Below are positions 18,518 through 27,488 of a stretch of DNA of 64,000 nucleotides, in pieces. Position numbers and translations under genes: made by a program. Under the pieces are notes generated by a model that searched no databases, was not told the origin of the DNA, and was given only the letters and a program-made list of their open reading frames with translations. Source of the DNA: an uncultured Oscillospiraceae bacterium (GTDB lineage Bacteria > Bacillota > Clostridia > Oscillospirales > Oscillospiraceae); NCBI GenBank assembly GCA_947585425.1, contig CANPWZ010000004.1, positions 1 through 64,000 of the forward strand, given 5' to 3'. The stretch's first letter is position 1, and each line of letters opens with the position of its first letter.

Positions 18518-19256
18518 GCGCCTGAAAAACTGCATGAGGATCGCCATACCCCCGGTCTTTTGGCTGGGGGTATGGCAGCTTGCGGCCTTTTTTGTGGGGC
18601 GGGAGCTGCTGCTCCCCGGCCCGCTGGCGGTGGCGAAGGCCCTCTGCGTCCTGGCGGGGACGGGAGACTTCTGGCTGTCCGCCCTGATGACCCTGGTCCG
18701 GGTATTTCTGGGCCTTGCCTGGGGGACGGCGGCGGGGGCCGCCCTGGCCTTCCTGACCCATTTCAGCCGGTGGGCGTCGGCCCTGCTGTCCCCGGCTGTG
18801 AAGGTGGTCCGGGCCACCCCGGTGGTGTCCTTCATCCTGCTGGTGTACCTGTGGGTGGTCCGGGCGGCCATTCCCGCCGTCATCGCGGGGCTGATGGTCC
18901 TGCCGGTGATCTGGGGGAGCGTGACCGCCGGCCTCGCCGCTGTGGACCCTCAGCTGCTGGAGATGGCCGGGGCATACCGCTTCTCCCGGCTCAGGACCCT
19001 GCGGCTCATCTATCTGCCCTCCCTCCGGGGGCACTTCACCTCCGGGCTGCTCACCGCCTTTGGCCTGGCCTGGAAGTCCGGGGTGGCGGCGGAGGTCATC
19101 TGCCCGCCCGTCCGGGCCATCGGCTCCCGGCTCCAGGCGGCCCGGCTGGCCCTGGAGACCCCGGAGCTGTTCGCCTGGACGCTGGTGATCATCGCCCTGT
19201 CCCTGCTGCTGGAGCGGTTGCTGCGGCGGCTGTTGGAGAGGGGGGAGCGGGCATGA
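18507..19256 (+). CDS. ABC transporter permease (SsuC/TauC/ThiX type)
   Basis: 249-residue membrane protein with about six segments. The cytoplasmic coupling motif region reads [22 protein letters not shown], matching the EAA loop of importer permeases. Starts inside the 3' end of the substrate-binding gene and overlaps the ATPase start as ATGA, so the three are one translationally coupled unit. Together they form a small-molecule importer of the nitrate/sulfonate/thiamine-precursor class. Confidence 0.9.
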   Translation: MWAERLKNCMRIAIPPVFWLGVWQLAAFFVGRELLLPGPLAVAKALCVLAGTGDFWLSALMTLVRVFLGLAWGTAAGAALAFLTHFSRWASALLSPAVKVVRATPVVSFILLVYLWVVRAAIPAVIAGLMVLPVIWGSVTAGLAAVDPQLLEMAGAYRFSRLRTLRLIYLPSLRGHFTSGLLTAFGLAWKSGVAAEVICPPVRAIGSRLQAARLALETPELFAWTLVIIALSLLLERLLRRLLERGERA

Positions 19257-19834
19257 TCCAGATCCGGGATCTGACCCTCCGCTACGGGGACAAGACGGTG
19301 TTGGACCGCCTCTCCCTGGACCTGCCGGATGAGGGGATCACCGCGCTGTCCGGGCCCTCGGGCTGCGGCAAGACCACCCTGCTGCGGGTTTTGGCGGGGC
19401 TCACCCCGTCGGAGAGCGGCGCGGTGTCCGGCGTGGACCCCGGGCGGACTGCCTTCCTGTTCCAGGAGGACCGGCTGCTGCCCTGGCGGACGGTGGGGCA
19501 GCACATCGTCGACGTGCTGCCCAAGGCCCGCCGGGGAGAGGTCCCTTCCTGGCTGGCCTTCGCGGAGCTGGAGGGAGAGGGGGGCGCCTATCCCGCCGCC
19601 CTGTCCGGCGGCATGGCCCGGCGGCTGGCCCTGGCCCGGTGCGCCGCCCTGGGGGGAGACCTCCTGCTGCTGGACGAGCCCTTCGCCGGGGTGGACGAGG
19701 AGCGGGCCGGGCGGATGCTGGAACGGCTCCGGGCGCTGGACGCGCCGGTGATCCTCACCTCCCACCAGACCGCCGTGCTGGAGCGGTGCGATGCCGTTTT
19801 CCGGCTGGACGGCCCCCCTCTGCGCCTCGTTTGA
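19253..19834 (+). CDS. ABC transporter ATP-binding protein (short)
   Basis: 193-residue ATPase with Walker [10 protein letters not shown] (about residues 35-43), Q-loop [10 protein letters not shown], signature [14 protein letters not shown], Walker [13 protein letters not shown] and the switch histidine in LTSHQ. It is 50-60 residues shorter than usual SsuB/TauB proteins; the missing part is the helical region and the C-terminal tail, all catalytic motifs being present. Coupled to the permease by ATGA. Confidence 0.9.
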   Translation: MIQIRDLTLRYGDKTVLDRLSLDLPDEGITALSGPSGCGKTTLLRVLAGLTPSESGAVSGVDPGRTAFLFQEDRLLPWRTVGQHIVDVLPKARRGEVPSWLAFAELEGEGGAYPAALSGGMARRLALARCAALGGDLLLLDEPFAGVDEERAGRMLERLRALDAPVILTSHQTAVLERCDAVFRLDGPPLRLV

Positions 19835-19840
19835 ACGCGA

Positions 19841-19875
19841 AAAAGCGCTCCCTCATACGTCGAGGGAGCGCTTTT
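19841..19875. terminator. Bidirectional intrinsic terminator
   Basis: Stem AAAAGCGCTCCCTC / GAGGGAGCGCTTTT with a 7-nt loop, between the convergent ABC ATPase and P-ATPase-like genes; A-run and T-run serve both strands. Confidence 0.9.
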
Positions 19876-19882
19876 GGTGTGT

Positions 19883-22042
19883 TCAGAACCGATCGGCCCA
19901 GTTGGCGATGACCAGCTCGGGCACCAGCCAGGCCGCCATGAAGATGAGGAAATTCACCGTGGTCAGGGAGGCGAAGGCGGCGATAGAGGTCAGGTAGAAG
20001 GTGATCACCAGCCCCGACACGGCCCCCAGTATCGCAAAGATGAGCCCCCACCGGGCGGCCAGCCGCAGCCGGCGGCCCCCCAGCACCGCGTCGCAGTAGG
20101 CGGATATGCCCTCCCGGGCCAGCACCGCCACGGCGGTGGGGTCGTGATCCTGGTCCTTGTCGGACAGCTCCATCCGCCGCTCCACCGAGGGGAACTCCAG
20201 CTTGTCCACCGGCAGGCGGAACCTCTGCTCCAGCATGGCGGGGACGATCACCGGGTCCCGGGTGGCCAGCACCGGGGACACGTTTTCCCGGATGAGGGCG
20301 GAGAGACTTGGGCTCACCGCGGCGTTGAGGTTGTACCGCAGGGGGAACAGGCCGGCCAGCTGCCCGTCGATGGCGCAGCAGACCGCCCCCCGGACGCTGT
20401 GGCCCGGTTTCAGCTCCACGTCCATCATCCGCATGAAATCGGCGGTGCCTACCAACACCTCCTGGTTGCGGATGATGCCGGACACGCCGCCCTCGTGGGC
20501 CACCACCCCGGACACCTCCCGGTAGATGGCCCCCTGGGCCCGAAGCAGGTCGTGGAAGGGCCGGGTGAGGCCGCAGTCCAGGGCCCGGAGCAGGGTGGCG
20601 GTGTAGGCCACCACCTTCTCGGTGGCCGCCCCGCCGAACACGTTTACCTGGCTCACCGTCACGGAGCCGGTGGGGAACAGGTCGCCGTCGGTCATGATGA
20701 TGCCGGCGGGGCCGCAGCGGAGCACCCCCGGCCATCCCGCCAGGGCCGCCCCCAGCTTGTCCAGCCGGTCCGCCAGCCTGCGGTAGGGCAGGCCGTACAC
20801 CAGCAGGGCGGACCAGGCCGCGGCAGCGGTGAAGCAGCAGGAGGCCGCCCAGGGGAACCGCCCCGGCGTCCCCCGGCCGAAGGAGGCCAGCAGGGCGCAC
20901 AGCAGGGCCCCCAGCGTCAGCAGGGGGGCGGCCACGCGGTAGGCCCGGTCCGGGCCGGTGTCCGCCTGGAGCTGGCTGCCGAAGCCGGTGGGAAAGTCGG
21001 ACCGCTTGGCGTAGGCGGGCTTGGAGTTCCACTTGTTTTCGTCCAGAGTGACCACGTAGGGGGTGCGGGCCTGGGCCGCCGCCTTGGCGGAAACGCGGCC
21101 CGCCGTCTGCTGGGCGTGGATCCCCCACAGGCCGCACACCAGCCCGATGGCGGTGACGGCGGCGCAGGGGAGGCAGCTCCCCCGGTCCTCCAGCCGGCCG
21201 GCGGTGAGCCCGTCGATGAGGGTGAACAGCCAGGACAGGGCGGCGATCATCTCCGGGCAGGGCTTCCGGGCCAGGAGCTTGCGGATGGCGTTCGCCGGGA
21301 CCTCATAGCACAGCGCCCCCTCCACCGCCAGCAGGATGGTCAGGAGCAGGGAACGGAGCTGGAGGGCGGGCAGCGCCCCGCCGGAGATGGCCCCGGCCCA
21401 CGCCTCCCAGGGGAGGAAGGGCAGATCCAGCGACATCAGCAGGATGACGAGGGCCAGCGCGCCGCCGATGACGACCCGCCGCCCCTGGCTCACCAGGCCC
21501 TTCCGCCAGCGGGCGGCAAGGTCGGTGGGGGAGACGTCGGGGGGCAGCTCCTCCGGCCTGGGGGCGGGGCGCTTTTTCACCCGGCGGGGGGCGTCCTCGG
21601 GAGGCTCCTCCTCCCGGTCCACCCCGGGCATGTATTTTTCGGCCTTTTTGACCTCCTCGCTGGGCTCCGCCTCGTCGTACATATGGTCGGCAAAGTGGTC
21701 CGCCCTCCGCATGAGGGCGGACAGCCTTGCCCCGATGGTACGCCGGAGCCCCTGGGGGACGATCTCCGGCATGGGCTCCTCTGCCTCCGGCTTTGGAGGC
21801 GTCTGGATGGGGGTGGGCGGTTTGGGGAGGCCGCTCTCCTCCTCCGGCCCGGGGGCCTCCTCCTCTGCGGGGGGCAGGCCGGAGGGGCCGGGCAGATCGA
21901 TCTCCTTTTTGGGCCTGGGTCTCGCGGCGGCCTGCTCGGGGAACTCCACCACCTTGGGCTTGTCCTGATATTTGCCGGAGCCGTACTCCGCCAATATCTC
22001 GTCCACCGAGTAGCCGGGGCGCTCGTCTCTGCCGTCAGCCAT
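19883..22042 (-). CDS. P-type-ATPase-like membrane protein lacking catalytic motifs
   Basis: 719-residue protein. Residues 1-200 are Pro/Glu-rich and cytoplasmic; membrane segments follow (about 228-300, 320-345, 415-460) and a pair at the C-terminus. The middle looks like the N and P domains of P-type ATPases: EKVVAYTATLLRALDCGLTRPFHDLL, then GVVAHEGGVSGIIRNQEVLVG matches the nucleotide-binding domain and IDGQLAGLFPL the P domain. However the phosphorylation motif DKTGT is replaced by TDGDLFPTG, TGD by TRD and GDGxND is gone. It should not pump. Role unknown. It is 20 bp downstream of rlmB; start ATG 22042 follows GGGAGG. Confidence 0.72.
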   Translation of the reverse strand: MADGRDERPGYSVDEILAEYGSGKYQDKPKVVEFPEQAAARPRPKKEIDLPGPSGLPPAEEEAPGPEEESGLPKPPTPIQTPPKPEAEEPMPEIVPQGLRRTIGARLSALMRRADHFADHMYDEAEPSEEVKKAEKYMPGVDREEEPPEDAPRRVKKRPAPRPEELPPDVSPTDLAARWRKGLVSQGRRVVIGGALALVILLMSLDLPFLPWEAWAGAISGGALPALQLRSLLLTILLAVEGALCYEVPANAIRKLLARKPCPEMIAALSWLFTLIDGLTAGRLEDRGSCLPCAAVTAIGLVCGLWGIHAQQTAGRVSAKAAAQARTPYVVTLDENKWNSKPAYAKRSDFPTGFGSQLQADTGPDRAYRVAAPLLTLGALLCALLASFGRGTPGRFPWAASCCFTAAAAWSALLVYGLPYRRLADRLDKLGAALAGWPGVLRCGPAGIIMTDGDLFPTGSVTVSQVNVFGGAATEKVVAYTATLLRALDCGLTRPFHDLLRAQGAIYREVSGVVAHEGGVSGIIRNQEVLVGTADFMRMMDVELKPGHSVRGAVCCAIDGQLAGLFPLRYNLNAAVSPSLSALIRENVSPVLATRDPVIVPAMLEQRFRLPVDKLEFPSVERRMELSDKDQDHDPTAVAVLAREGISAYCDAVLGGRRLRLAARWGLIFAILGAVSGLVITFYLTSIAAFASLTTVNFLIFMAAWLVPELVIANWADRF

Positions 22043-22062
22043 GGGATGCCTCCCTTCCCGCG

Positions 22063-22836
22063 TCAGCCCCGCTGCCGCACCGCCTCGTACAGCACGATGG
22101 CGGCGGCGGCCGAGGCGTTCAGCGAATTGATCTTCCCCTTCATGGGGATGGACACCAGGAAATCGCACTGCTCCCGGACCAGCCTGCCCATGCCGTCCCC
22201 CTCGCTGCCGATGACGATGGCGGCAGGGCCCTTCAGATCGGCCTCGTACAGGGAAACGGATCCGTCGGCGGCGGTGCCGAACACCCACAGGCCCCGCGCC
22301 TTCAGCTCCTTCAGGCAGGCGGTGAGGTTAGCTACCCTTGCCACCGGCAGGTAGCTCACCGCGCCGGCGGAGGTCTTGGCCACGATGGCGGTGAGGCCGG
22401 CGGAGCGCCGCTTGGGGATGATGACCCCGTGGGCCCCGGCGCACTCGGCGGTGCGGATGACCGCCCCCAGGTTGTGGGGGTCGGAAAGCTCGTCGCACAC
22501 CATGATCAGGGGGGGCTCGCCCTTCGCCCCGGCGGCGGCCAGGATGTCCTCCACCGGCACGTATTCCCGCACCGCGGCCACGGCGATGACCCCCTGGTGG
22601 GCGTGGGTGCGGCTCATGCCGTCCAGCTTGCGCCGGTCAGCCTCGGCGACCACGATGCCCCTGTCCCGGGCGGTGGAGGCGATGTGGCCCAGGGTGGCGT
22701 CGGTCTCCCCCCGGGCGATATAGATCTTGTCGATGGCCGTCCCGACCCGCAGGGCCTCGATGACGGCGTTGCGCCCCTCGATGAGGCCGTCGGCCTCCGC
22801 CTCCTGGGGGCGGGCGGGGCGTTTTTCATCTCGCAT
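22063..22836 (-). CDS. rlmB: 23S rRNA (guanosine-2'-O)-methyltransferase, TrmH/SpoU family
   Basis: 257-residue SPOUT methyltransferase. N-terminal substrate-binding domain (IEGRNAVIEALR, residues about 18-29) and C-terminal trefoil knot with the three family motifs: DPHNLGAVIRTAECAGAHGVI, VIGSEGDGMGRLV and IPMKGKINSLNASAAAAIVLYE. RlmB methylates G2251 of 23S rRNA; closely related paralogues exist, so the exact target base is inferred. ATG at 22836 chosen because the frame upstream (to 22905) has no ribosome-binding site. Divergent from ftsH. Confidence 0.85.
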   Translation of the reverse strand: MRDEKRPARPQEAEADGLIEGRNAVIEALRVGTAIDKIYIARGETDATLGHIASTARDRGIVVAEADRRKLDGMSRTHAHQGVIAVAAVREYVPVEDILAAAGAKGEPPLIMVCDELSDPHNLGAVIRTAECAGAHGVIIPKRRSAGLTAIVAKTSAGAVSYLPVARVANLTACLKELKARGLWVFGTAADGSVSLYEADLKGPAAIVIGSEGDGMGRLVREQCDFLVSIPMKGKINSLNASAAAAIVLYEAVRQRG

Positions 22837-22988
22837 GGGGAAAACTCCTTCCCGATCTGCTGCGCTCAGAGCGCACAACTTGTGTATACATAAACAGTCT
22901 ACCACAAAATAGCGCCGCTGGAAAGAGGAAAAACCGGCCCCGGACCGATTTTGTCATAGAAAATTCACACCCCGTCCACGAACATTTC

Positions 22989-23017
22989 TTGTTTTTATGA
23001 AAAAGGTGTGTTATACT
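22989..23017 (+). promoter_or_regulatory. Sigma-A promoter of ftsH
   Basis: TTGTTT (22989-22994), 17-bp spacer, TATACT (23012-23017); start near 23024. The 5' leader (about 83 nt) contains a stem TCCGGGGGA / TCCTCCCGGA just before the AAAGGAGG ribosome-binding site at 23089-23097. Confidence 0.65.
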
Positions 23018-23106
23018 ACGCATGCTGGCGGGGTGCGCCCGCCGGCCTCTTTCATGATCTTATCCTTCCGGGGGAGTTCCTCCCGGATGAAAGGAGGCAT
23101 TTCTCC

Positions 23107-25317
23107 ATGCCCAATCTCAACGGACCGGGCGGAAACAATAACAACCGCAACAACCGAAACGGCGGCGACGACCGCAAGCGCTCCCCGTGGGGGTTCCTCT
23201 CCATCGTGCTGTGGGCCCTGCTGCTGGTGATGCTGCTGAACACCTGCAGCAACAGCCTGCTCCAGAACGGCAATGTGCAGGAGGTGTCCATCGACGACTT
23301 CTGCGCCTGGGTGGAGGCCGGCTATGTGGACAGGGTGGAGATCCAGAACACCGCCTACTACTTCACCCTCTACCAGGACGCCCCGCCCCTCCAGGAGTAC
23401 CTGGACCAGCAGGGCGGCTCCATGGGCCACCTGTTCGGCGGCGGCCTTATGGGCGGCGGCGCCGGGGAGCTCAGCTTCGTGGTGCCCGCCTTTTCCAACC
23501 CCGACCTGGTGGGCTGGCTCCGAGAGAACGGCGCCCACCCGGACGCGGAGCTGGTCACCGCGGAGCAGCAGATGCTCTCCGCTCTGGTGAGCTATGTGCT
23601 GCCCCTGGTCATCATGGTGGTGGCCATGATCTTCGTCTACCGCTACATCTTCTCCAAGATGGGCAGCGGCGGCGGGATCGGCGGCATCGGCGGCGTGGGC
23701 AAGGCCAACGCCAAGGTATACGTGGAGAAAAAGACCGGCGTCACCTTCCGGGACGTGGCCGGCCAGGACGAGGCCAAGGAGTCTTTGGAGGAGATCATCG
23801 ACTTCCTCCACAACCCCGGCAAGTACACCGCCATCGGCGCCCGCCTGCCCAAGGGCGCGCTGCTGGTGGGGCCCCCCGGCACCGGCAAGACCCTGCTGGC
23901 CAAGGCCGTGGCCGGCGAGGCCAACGTGCCCTTCTTCTCCATCAGCGGCTCCGACTTCGTGGAGATGTTCGTGGGCGTGGGCGCCTCCCGTGTCCGCGAC
24001 CTGTTCAAGGAGGCCAGCAAGATGGCCCCCTGCATCATCTTCATCGACGAGATCGACACCATCGGCAAGTCCCGGGACAACCGCATGGGCGGCAACGACG
24101 AGCGGGAGCAGACCCTGAACCAGCTGCTGGCCGAGCTGGACGGCTTCGACCCCGGCAAGGGCGTCATCGTCCTGGGGGCCACCAACCGGCCCGAGGTGCT
24201 GGACAAGGCCCTGCTCCGCCCCGGCCGGTTCGACCGGCGCATCACCATCGACCGGCCCAACCTGGCGGGCCGTCTGGCCACCCTCCAGGTCCACACCCGG
24301 AAGATCCGGCTGGCGGAGGACGTGGACCTGAAGAAGATCGCCCTGGCCACCGCCGGCTGCGTGGGGGCCGACCTTGCCAACCTGGTGAACGAGGCCGCCC
24401 TGCGGGCCGTCCGGCAGGGCCGCAAGGCGGTGAACCAGCAGGACCTGCTGGCCTCCTTCGAGTTCGTCATCGCCGGCAGCGAGAAGAAGAACTCGGTGCT
24501 CACCGAGTTCGAGAAGAAGCTGGTGGCCTATCACGAGGTGGGCCACGCCATGGTGGCCTACAAGCAGAAGAACGCCGAGCCGGTGCAGAAGATCACCATC
24601 GTCCCCCACACCGAGGGTTCCCTGGGCTACACCCTGCTGATGCCCGAGGAGGACAAGACCAACCTGCGCACCCGGGACGAGCTGATGGCCAAGATCACCG
24701 TGTCCATGGGCGGCCGGGCCGCCGAGGAGGTGGTCATGGACACCATGACCAACGGGGCCTCCCAGGACATCCAGGAGGCCACCAACATCGCCCGGAACAT
24801 GGTGGCCATGTTCGGCATGAGCGAGGAGTTCGGCATGATGGCCCTGGGCTCTGTGCGGAACCAGTATCTGGACGGCGGCTACGGCCTGGACTGCGCCCAG
24901 GACACCGCCGCCGCCATGGACAAGGCGGTGAAGGCCATCCTGGACGTGTGCTACGCCGACGCGGTGGAGATCCTGAAGAACAGCCGGGAGGACATGGACA
25001 AGGTGGTGGCCTACCTGCTGGAGAAGGAGACCATCACCGGCGGCGAGATGGTGGCCATCATCGAGGGCCGGGACCCCGCCCTGGTGGAGGACGCCTACGC
25101 CTCCACCCGCTCCAAGCCCAAGCTCACCGGGGATGTGGAGCCCCCCGCCCGGAACATCCACATCGTCAGCCAGCCCATCCCCATGCCGCCCCCGGCGGAC
25201 GGCGGGGAGGGCACGCCCGGAGAGGACGCCCCCAACAAGCCGGAGGACGCCCCGCCCGCTCCTCCCGCGGAGGACCCCAACGACCCCTCCACCTGGACGG
25301 GGGACAAGACCGAATAA
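23107..25317 (+). CDS. ftsH: ATP-dependent zinc metalloprotease FtsH
   Basis: 736-residue AAA+ membrane protease degrading membrane and regulatory proteins. Asn/Gly-rich N-terminus (residues 3-22), first membrane segment about 28-46, extracytoplasmic domain, second segment about 155-178, AAA domain with Walker A GPPGTGKT at 255-262, Walker [13 protein letters not shown] region [18 protein letters not shown], and the zinc motif HEVGH at about 476-480 with the third ligand in [14 protein letters not shown]. The C-terminal 60 residues are Pro/Glu/Asp-rich and specific to this lineage. Start ATG 23107 behind GGAGG; the frame upstream is leader. Confidence 0.97.
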   Translation: MPNLNGPGGNNNNRNNRNGGDDRKRSPWGFLSIVLWALLLVMLLNTCSNSLLQNGNVQEVSIDDFCAWVEAGYVDRVEIQNTAYYFTLYQDAPPLQEYLDQQGGSMGHLFGGGLMGGGAGELSFVVPAFSNPDLVGWLRENGAHPDAELVTAEQQMLSALVSYVLPLVIMVVAMIFVYRYIFSKMGSGGGIGGIGGVGKANAKVYVEKKTGVTFRDVAGQDEAKESLEEIIDFLHNPGKYTAIGARLPKGALLVGPPGTGKTLLAKAVAGEANVPFFSISGSDFVEMFVGVGASRVRDLFKEASKMAPCIIFIDEIDTIGKSRDNRMGGNDEREQTLNQLLAELDGFDPGKGVIVLGATNRPEVLDKALLRPGRFDRRITIDRPNLAGRLATLQVHTRKIRLAEDVDLKKIALATAGCVGADLANLVNEAALRAVRQGRKAVNQQDLLASFEFVIAGSEKKNSVLTEFEKKLVAYHEVGHAMVAYKQKNAEPVQKITIVPHTEGSLGYTLLMPEEDKTNLRTRDELMAKITVSMGGRAAEEVVMDTMTNGASQDIQEATNIARNMVAMFGMSEEFGMMALGSVRNQYLDGGYGLDCAQDTAAAMDKAVKAILDVCYADAVEILKNSREDMDKVVAYLLEKETITGGEMVAIIEGRDPALVEDAYASTRSKPKLTGDVEPPARNIHIVSQPIPMPPPADGGEGTPGEDAPNKPEDAPPAPPAEDPNDPSTWTGDKTE

Positions 25318-25322
25318 GCGTG

Positions 25323-25355
25323 AAAAACCCCTCTGCCGCGCGGCAGAGGGGTTTT
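25323..25355. terminator. Bidirectional intrinsic terminator after ftsH
   Basis: Stem AACCCCTCTGCCGC / GCGGCAGAGGGGTT flanked by A- and T-runs, between convergent ftsH and the lipoprotein gene. Confidence 0.92.
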
Positions 25356-25362
25356 CCTATGC

Positions 25363-25860
25363 TCAGTGTAAGTTGTCCACGGCCTCGGCCACGCCGCCGG
25401 GATCGCCCACCGCCAGCAGGACGGTGCTGCCCGCCCGGCGGATGACGGCGGCCTCCAGATGGGGGATGGCGGCGGGGGCGTAGTTCTCAAGGGACTCGAT
25501 CTGGTCCTCCACCCGCTGCCGGAACCCCGCCTCCCCGCTGGCGGCGGCGGCCTCGTCGCTGAATACGATGACGGTGATCTCATCGGCGCTCTCGCCGGTG
25601 TTGGTGGCCTGATAACTGACGCACTCACGGATGGCGTTCTCATCCACATGGTATAGCATGGAGATGATATAGGTGTCGTCGATCTTCCCCATGTCCGCGC
25701 TGAACAGGCCCGTGTCCAGGAGCGTCTGGGCGTCGTCCAGGGTATAGGGGGCGGCGGCCGGCTCTTTGGGCCCGCAGGAGGTCATCAGGACGATCACCAC
25801 GACGCAGATCAGGACCACAACGACCATCACAGCGCAGGCGATCCATCTTTTTGCGTTCAT
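25363..25860 (-). CDS. DUF4358-type lipoprotein
   Basis: 165-residue protein with a long hydrophobic N-terminus (residues 7-26) ending in MTSC, a lipobox-like site with Cys29, followed by a small alpha/beta domain (LLDTGLFSADMGKIDDTYIISMLYHVD, ECVSYQATNTGESADEITVIVF). This matches the DUF4358 proteins common in Clostridia, which have no known function. Its ATG overlaps the stop of the SGNH-hydrolase gene (ATGA at 25857-25860), so the two lipoproteins are produced together. Confidence 0.75.
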   Translation of the reverse strand: MNAKRWIACAVMVVVVLICVVVIVLMTSCGPKEPAAAPYTLDDAQTLLDTGLFSADMGKIDDTYIISMLYHVDENAIRECVSYQATNTGESADEITVIVFSDEAAAASGEAGFRQRVEDQIESLENYAPAAIPHLEAAVIRRAGSTVLLAVGDPGGVAEAVDNLH

Positions 25861-26693
25861 TGCGCTCCCTCCCGGCTGGCGAAGTACCAGTCCCTGTCGA
25901 TGATGTGGGTGCGGAGGTAGTCCGCCCAGTAGGGGTACGCGTCGGCCTTGAAGTGGACCCCGTCCCCGCTGGCGTACTCCTCCTTCAGCTGGCCGTCCCC
26001 GCCCCGATAGACCTCGGCCACGTCCAGCAGGGCGATGTGCTTCTCCGCCGCCACCCGGGCGTTGATCTCGTTGAAGGCGTCCACATTGGCGTTGGTGTGC
26101 CAGCTCTGCTTGGTCATGGATTCGTTCACCGGGGGCATCAGCTCCAGGTAGATGACGGCGTTGGGCTGGGCGGCGATCACGTCGTCCAGGAAGACGCGCA
26201 GCTGCTTTTCATACGCGGACGCCGCGTAGCCCAGCTCGTTGAGCCCCAGCATGATATACACCTTGTTGTACTGTTTGGCCCGCAGAGCGGCCATCAGGGT
26301 GAGTTTTTTGCCGCCCACCTCCACGGTGTAGCCGCTGTCGTCCGCGTGGAACACGCTCATGCTGGTCTTGCAGAGGTAGTCCCCGGCGTGGAGGCCGCCG
26401 TAGAGCCGGAGCCCGTCGGTGCGGGAGTCTCCCACAAAGGCGGCGTCCTCAAAATAGCTGTCGTCGGCCAGAGGGCCGCTCTCCGCCACCGGCGTGCCGA
26501 ACTGGTAGAGGGGCTCCGGGGTGGGAGTGGGCTCCGGCGTGGGCTCCGGGGTGGTGTCCGCCGGCGTGTCCGGGGTGGGTTCCACCGGCTGGGAGGCCGG
26601 GGGGACGCTGGAGGCGGCGGGCTGCTTGGGCCCGCAGGCGCACAGCGGGAGGGCCAGACACAGCGCCAGGAGCAGCAGAATGGATCTTCGCAC
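25857..26693 (-). CDS. SGNH/GDSL-type hydrolase lipoprotein
   Basis: 278-residue lipoprotein starting at GTG 26693: MRRSILLLLALCLALPLCAC is a signal peptide with Cys20, then a Pro/Thr/Glu linker (about 30-60) and an SGNH domain with block I FVGDSRTDGLR, block III YIMLGLNELG and block V DGVHFKADAY. Such surface enzymes remove acetyl or acyl groups from polysaccharides. An upstream ATG at 26738 lies inside the -10 of the promoter and is ruled out. The DUF4358 lipoprotein gene follows with a 4-bp overlap; a shared role at the cell surface is likely. Confidence 0.83.
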   Translation of the reverse strand: MRRSILLLLALCLALPLCACGPKQPAASSVPPASQPVEPTPDTPADTTPEPTPEPTPTPEPLYQFGTPVAESGPLADDSYFEDAAFVGDSRTDGLRLYGGLHAGDYLCKTSMSVFHADDSGYTVEVGGKKLTLMAALRAKQYNKVYIMLGLNELGYAASAYEKQLRVFLDDVIAAQPNAVIYLELMPPVNESMTKQSWHTNANVDAFNEINARVAAEKHIALLDVAEVYRGGDGQLKEEYASGDGVHFKADAYPYWADYLRTHIIDRDWYFASREGAQ

Positions 26694-26736
26694 AGGCAAA
26701 CCCTTCTTTTCTATATGTTGTGCCACATTCTCAACC

Positions 26737-26765
26737 ATGCTACCACCAACTGTTACCACTGTCAA
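26737..26765 (-). promoter_or_regulatory. Sigma-A promoter of the SGNH/DUF4358 lipoprotein operon
   Basis: Consensus TTGACA (26760-26765), 17-bp spacer, TAGCAT (26737-26742) on the minus strand; start near 26730. Just upstream is a short palindrome TTACA-N4-TGTAA (about 26776-26790) that could be an operator. Confidence 0.65.
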
Positions 26766-26795
26766 GAAACAAATGGTTACAGTTATGTAAACTGA

Positions 26796-27488
26796 TCATC
26801 CCAGCAGCAGGGCGCAGATCCCGTCGTAGGAGGCGGCGGTGAAGGTGGGGACGGCGGGGCCGGAGAGGGGCTTGCCGGCGGGATCGTACCAGATCGAGTC
26901 GATCCCCGCCCGGTTGGCCCCCAGGATGTCGGTCTCCAGGCCGTCCCCCACCATGACGACGGTGGAGCGGTCGGAGACCCCCAAGGCGGCCAGCGCCCGG
27001 TCGAAGAACTCCTTTTGGGGCTTTTGGGCCCCCAGCTCCACCGACACCAGCAGATGGGGGACCACCCGGTCCAGCCCGGTGCCCCGGTAGCGGCCCCACT
27101 GGGCGGCGGGCAGGCCGTTGGTGGCGATGGCCAGCTCCAGTCCCCCGTCCCGGAGCCTTTGGCAGAACTCCAAGGCGCCGGGGAGGAGGTGGCCCTCCCG
27201 GCCCAGGCCCTGCTCGTACTCCCGGTTGAGGACCTCCGGGTCCTCGGAGCTGCCCAGGAGCTTTACCAGCCGGGCGAACCGCTCCACCACCAGGGCGGAC
27301 TGGGTGGTCTCCCCCCGGGCCATGGCCTTCCACAGGCCGTCGTTGATCTCCGAGTAGGCCGCGATCACCCCGCCGCCGCAGGGCAGGCCGTGGGCGGCCA
27401 GCACCTTGGAGAGGGCCTCCCGCTCCGAGCGGTGGAAGTCCAGCAGGGTCATGTCGGCGTCCAGCAGGACGACTTTGTACTGATTCAT
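26796..27488 (-). CDS. YjjG-type noncanonical pyrimidine nucleotidase (HAD hydrolase)
   Basis: 230-residue HAD phosphatase. Motif I DADMTLLDFHRSE (residues 9-21), motif II IATNG, the lysine in LGAQKPQKEFF and motif IV VMVGDGLETDI are all present, with a helical cap in between. The YjjG group dephosphorylates nucleotides such as dUMP or halogenated pyrimidine monophosphates. The ATG (27488) overlaps the stop of the ThrE gene by 4 bp, so the pair is translationally coupled; no functional link is obvious. Confidence 0.85.
   Translation of the reverse strand: MNQYKVVLLDADMTLLDFHRSEREALSKVLAAHGLPCGGGVIAAYSEINDGLWKAMARGETTQSALVVERFARLVKLLGSSEDPEVLNREYEQGLGREGHLLPGALEFCQRLRDGGLELAIATNGLPAAQWGRYRGTGLDRVVPHLLVSVELGAQKPQKEFFDRALAALGVSDRSTVVMVGDGLETDILGANRAGIDSIWYDPAGKPLSGPAVPTFTAASYDGICALLLG

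Noticed and set aside
19883-22042. Copper- or potassium-transporting P-type ATPase.
   Set aside because: DKTGT, TGD and GDGxND motifs are absent.
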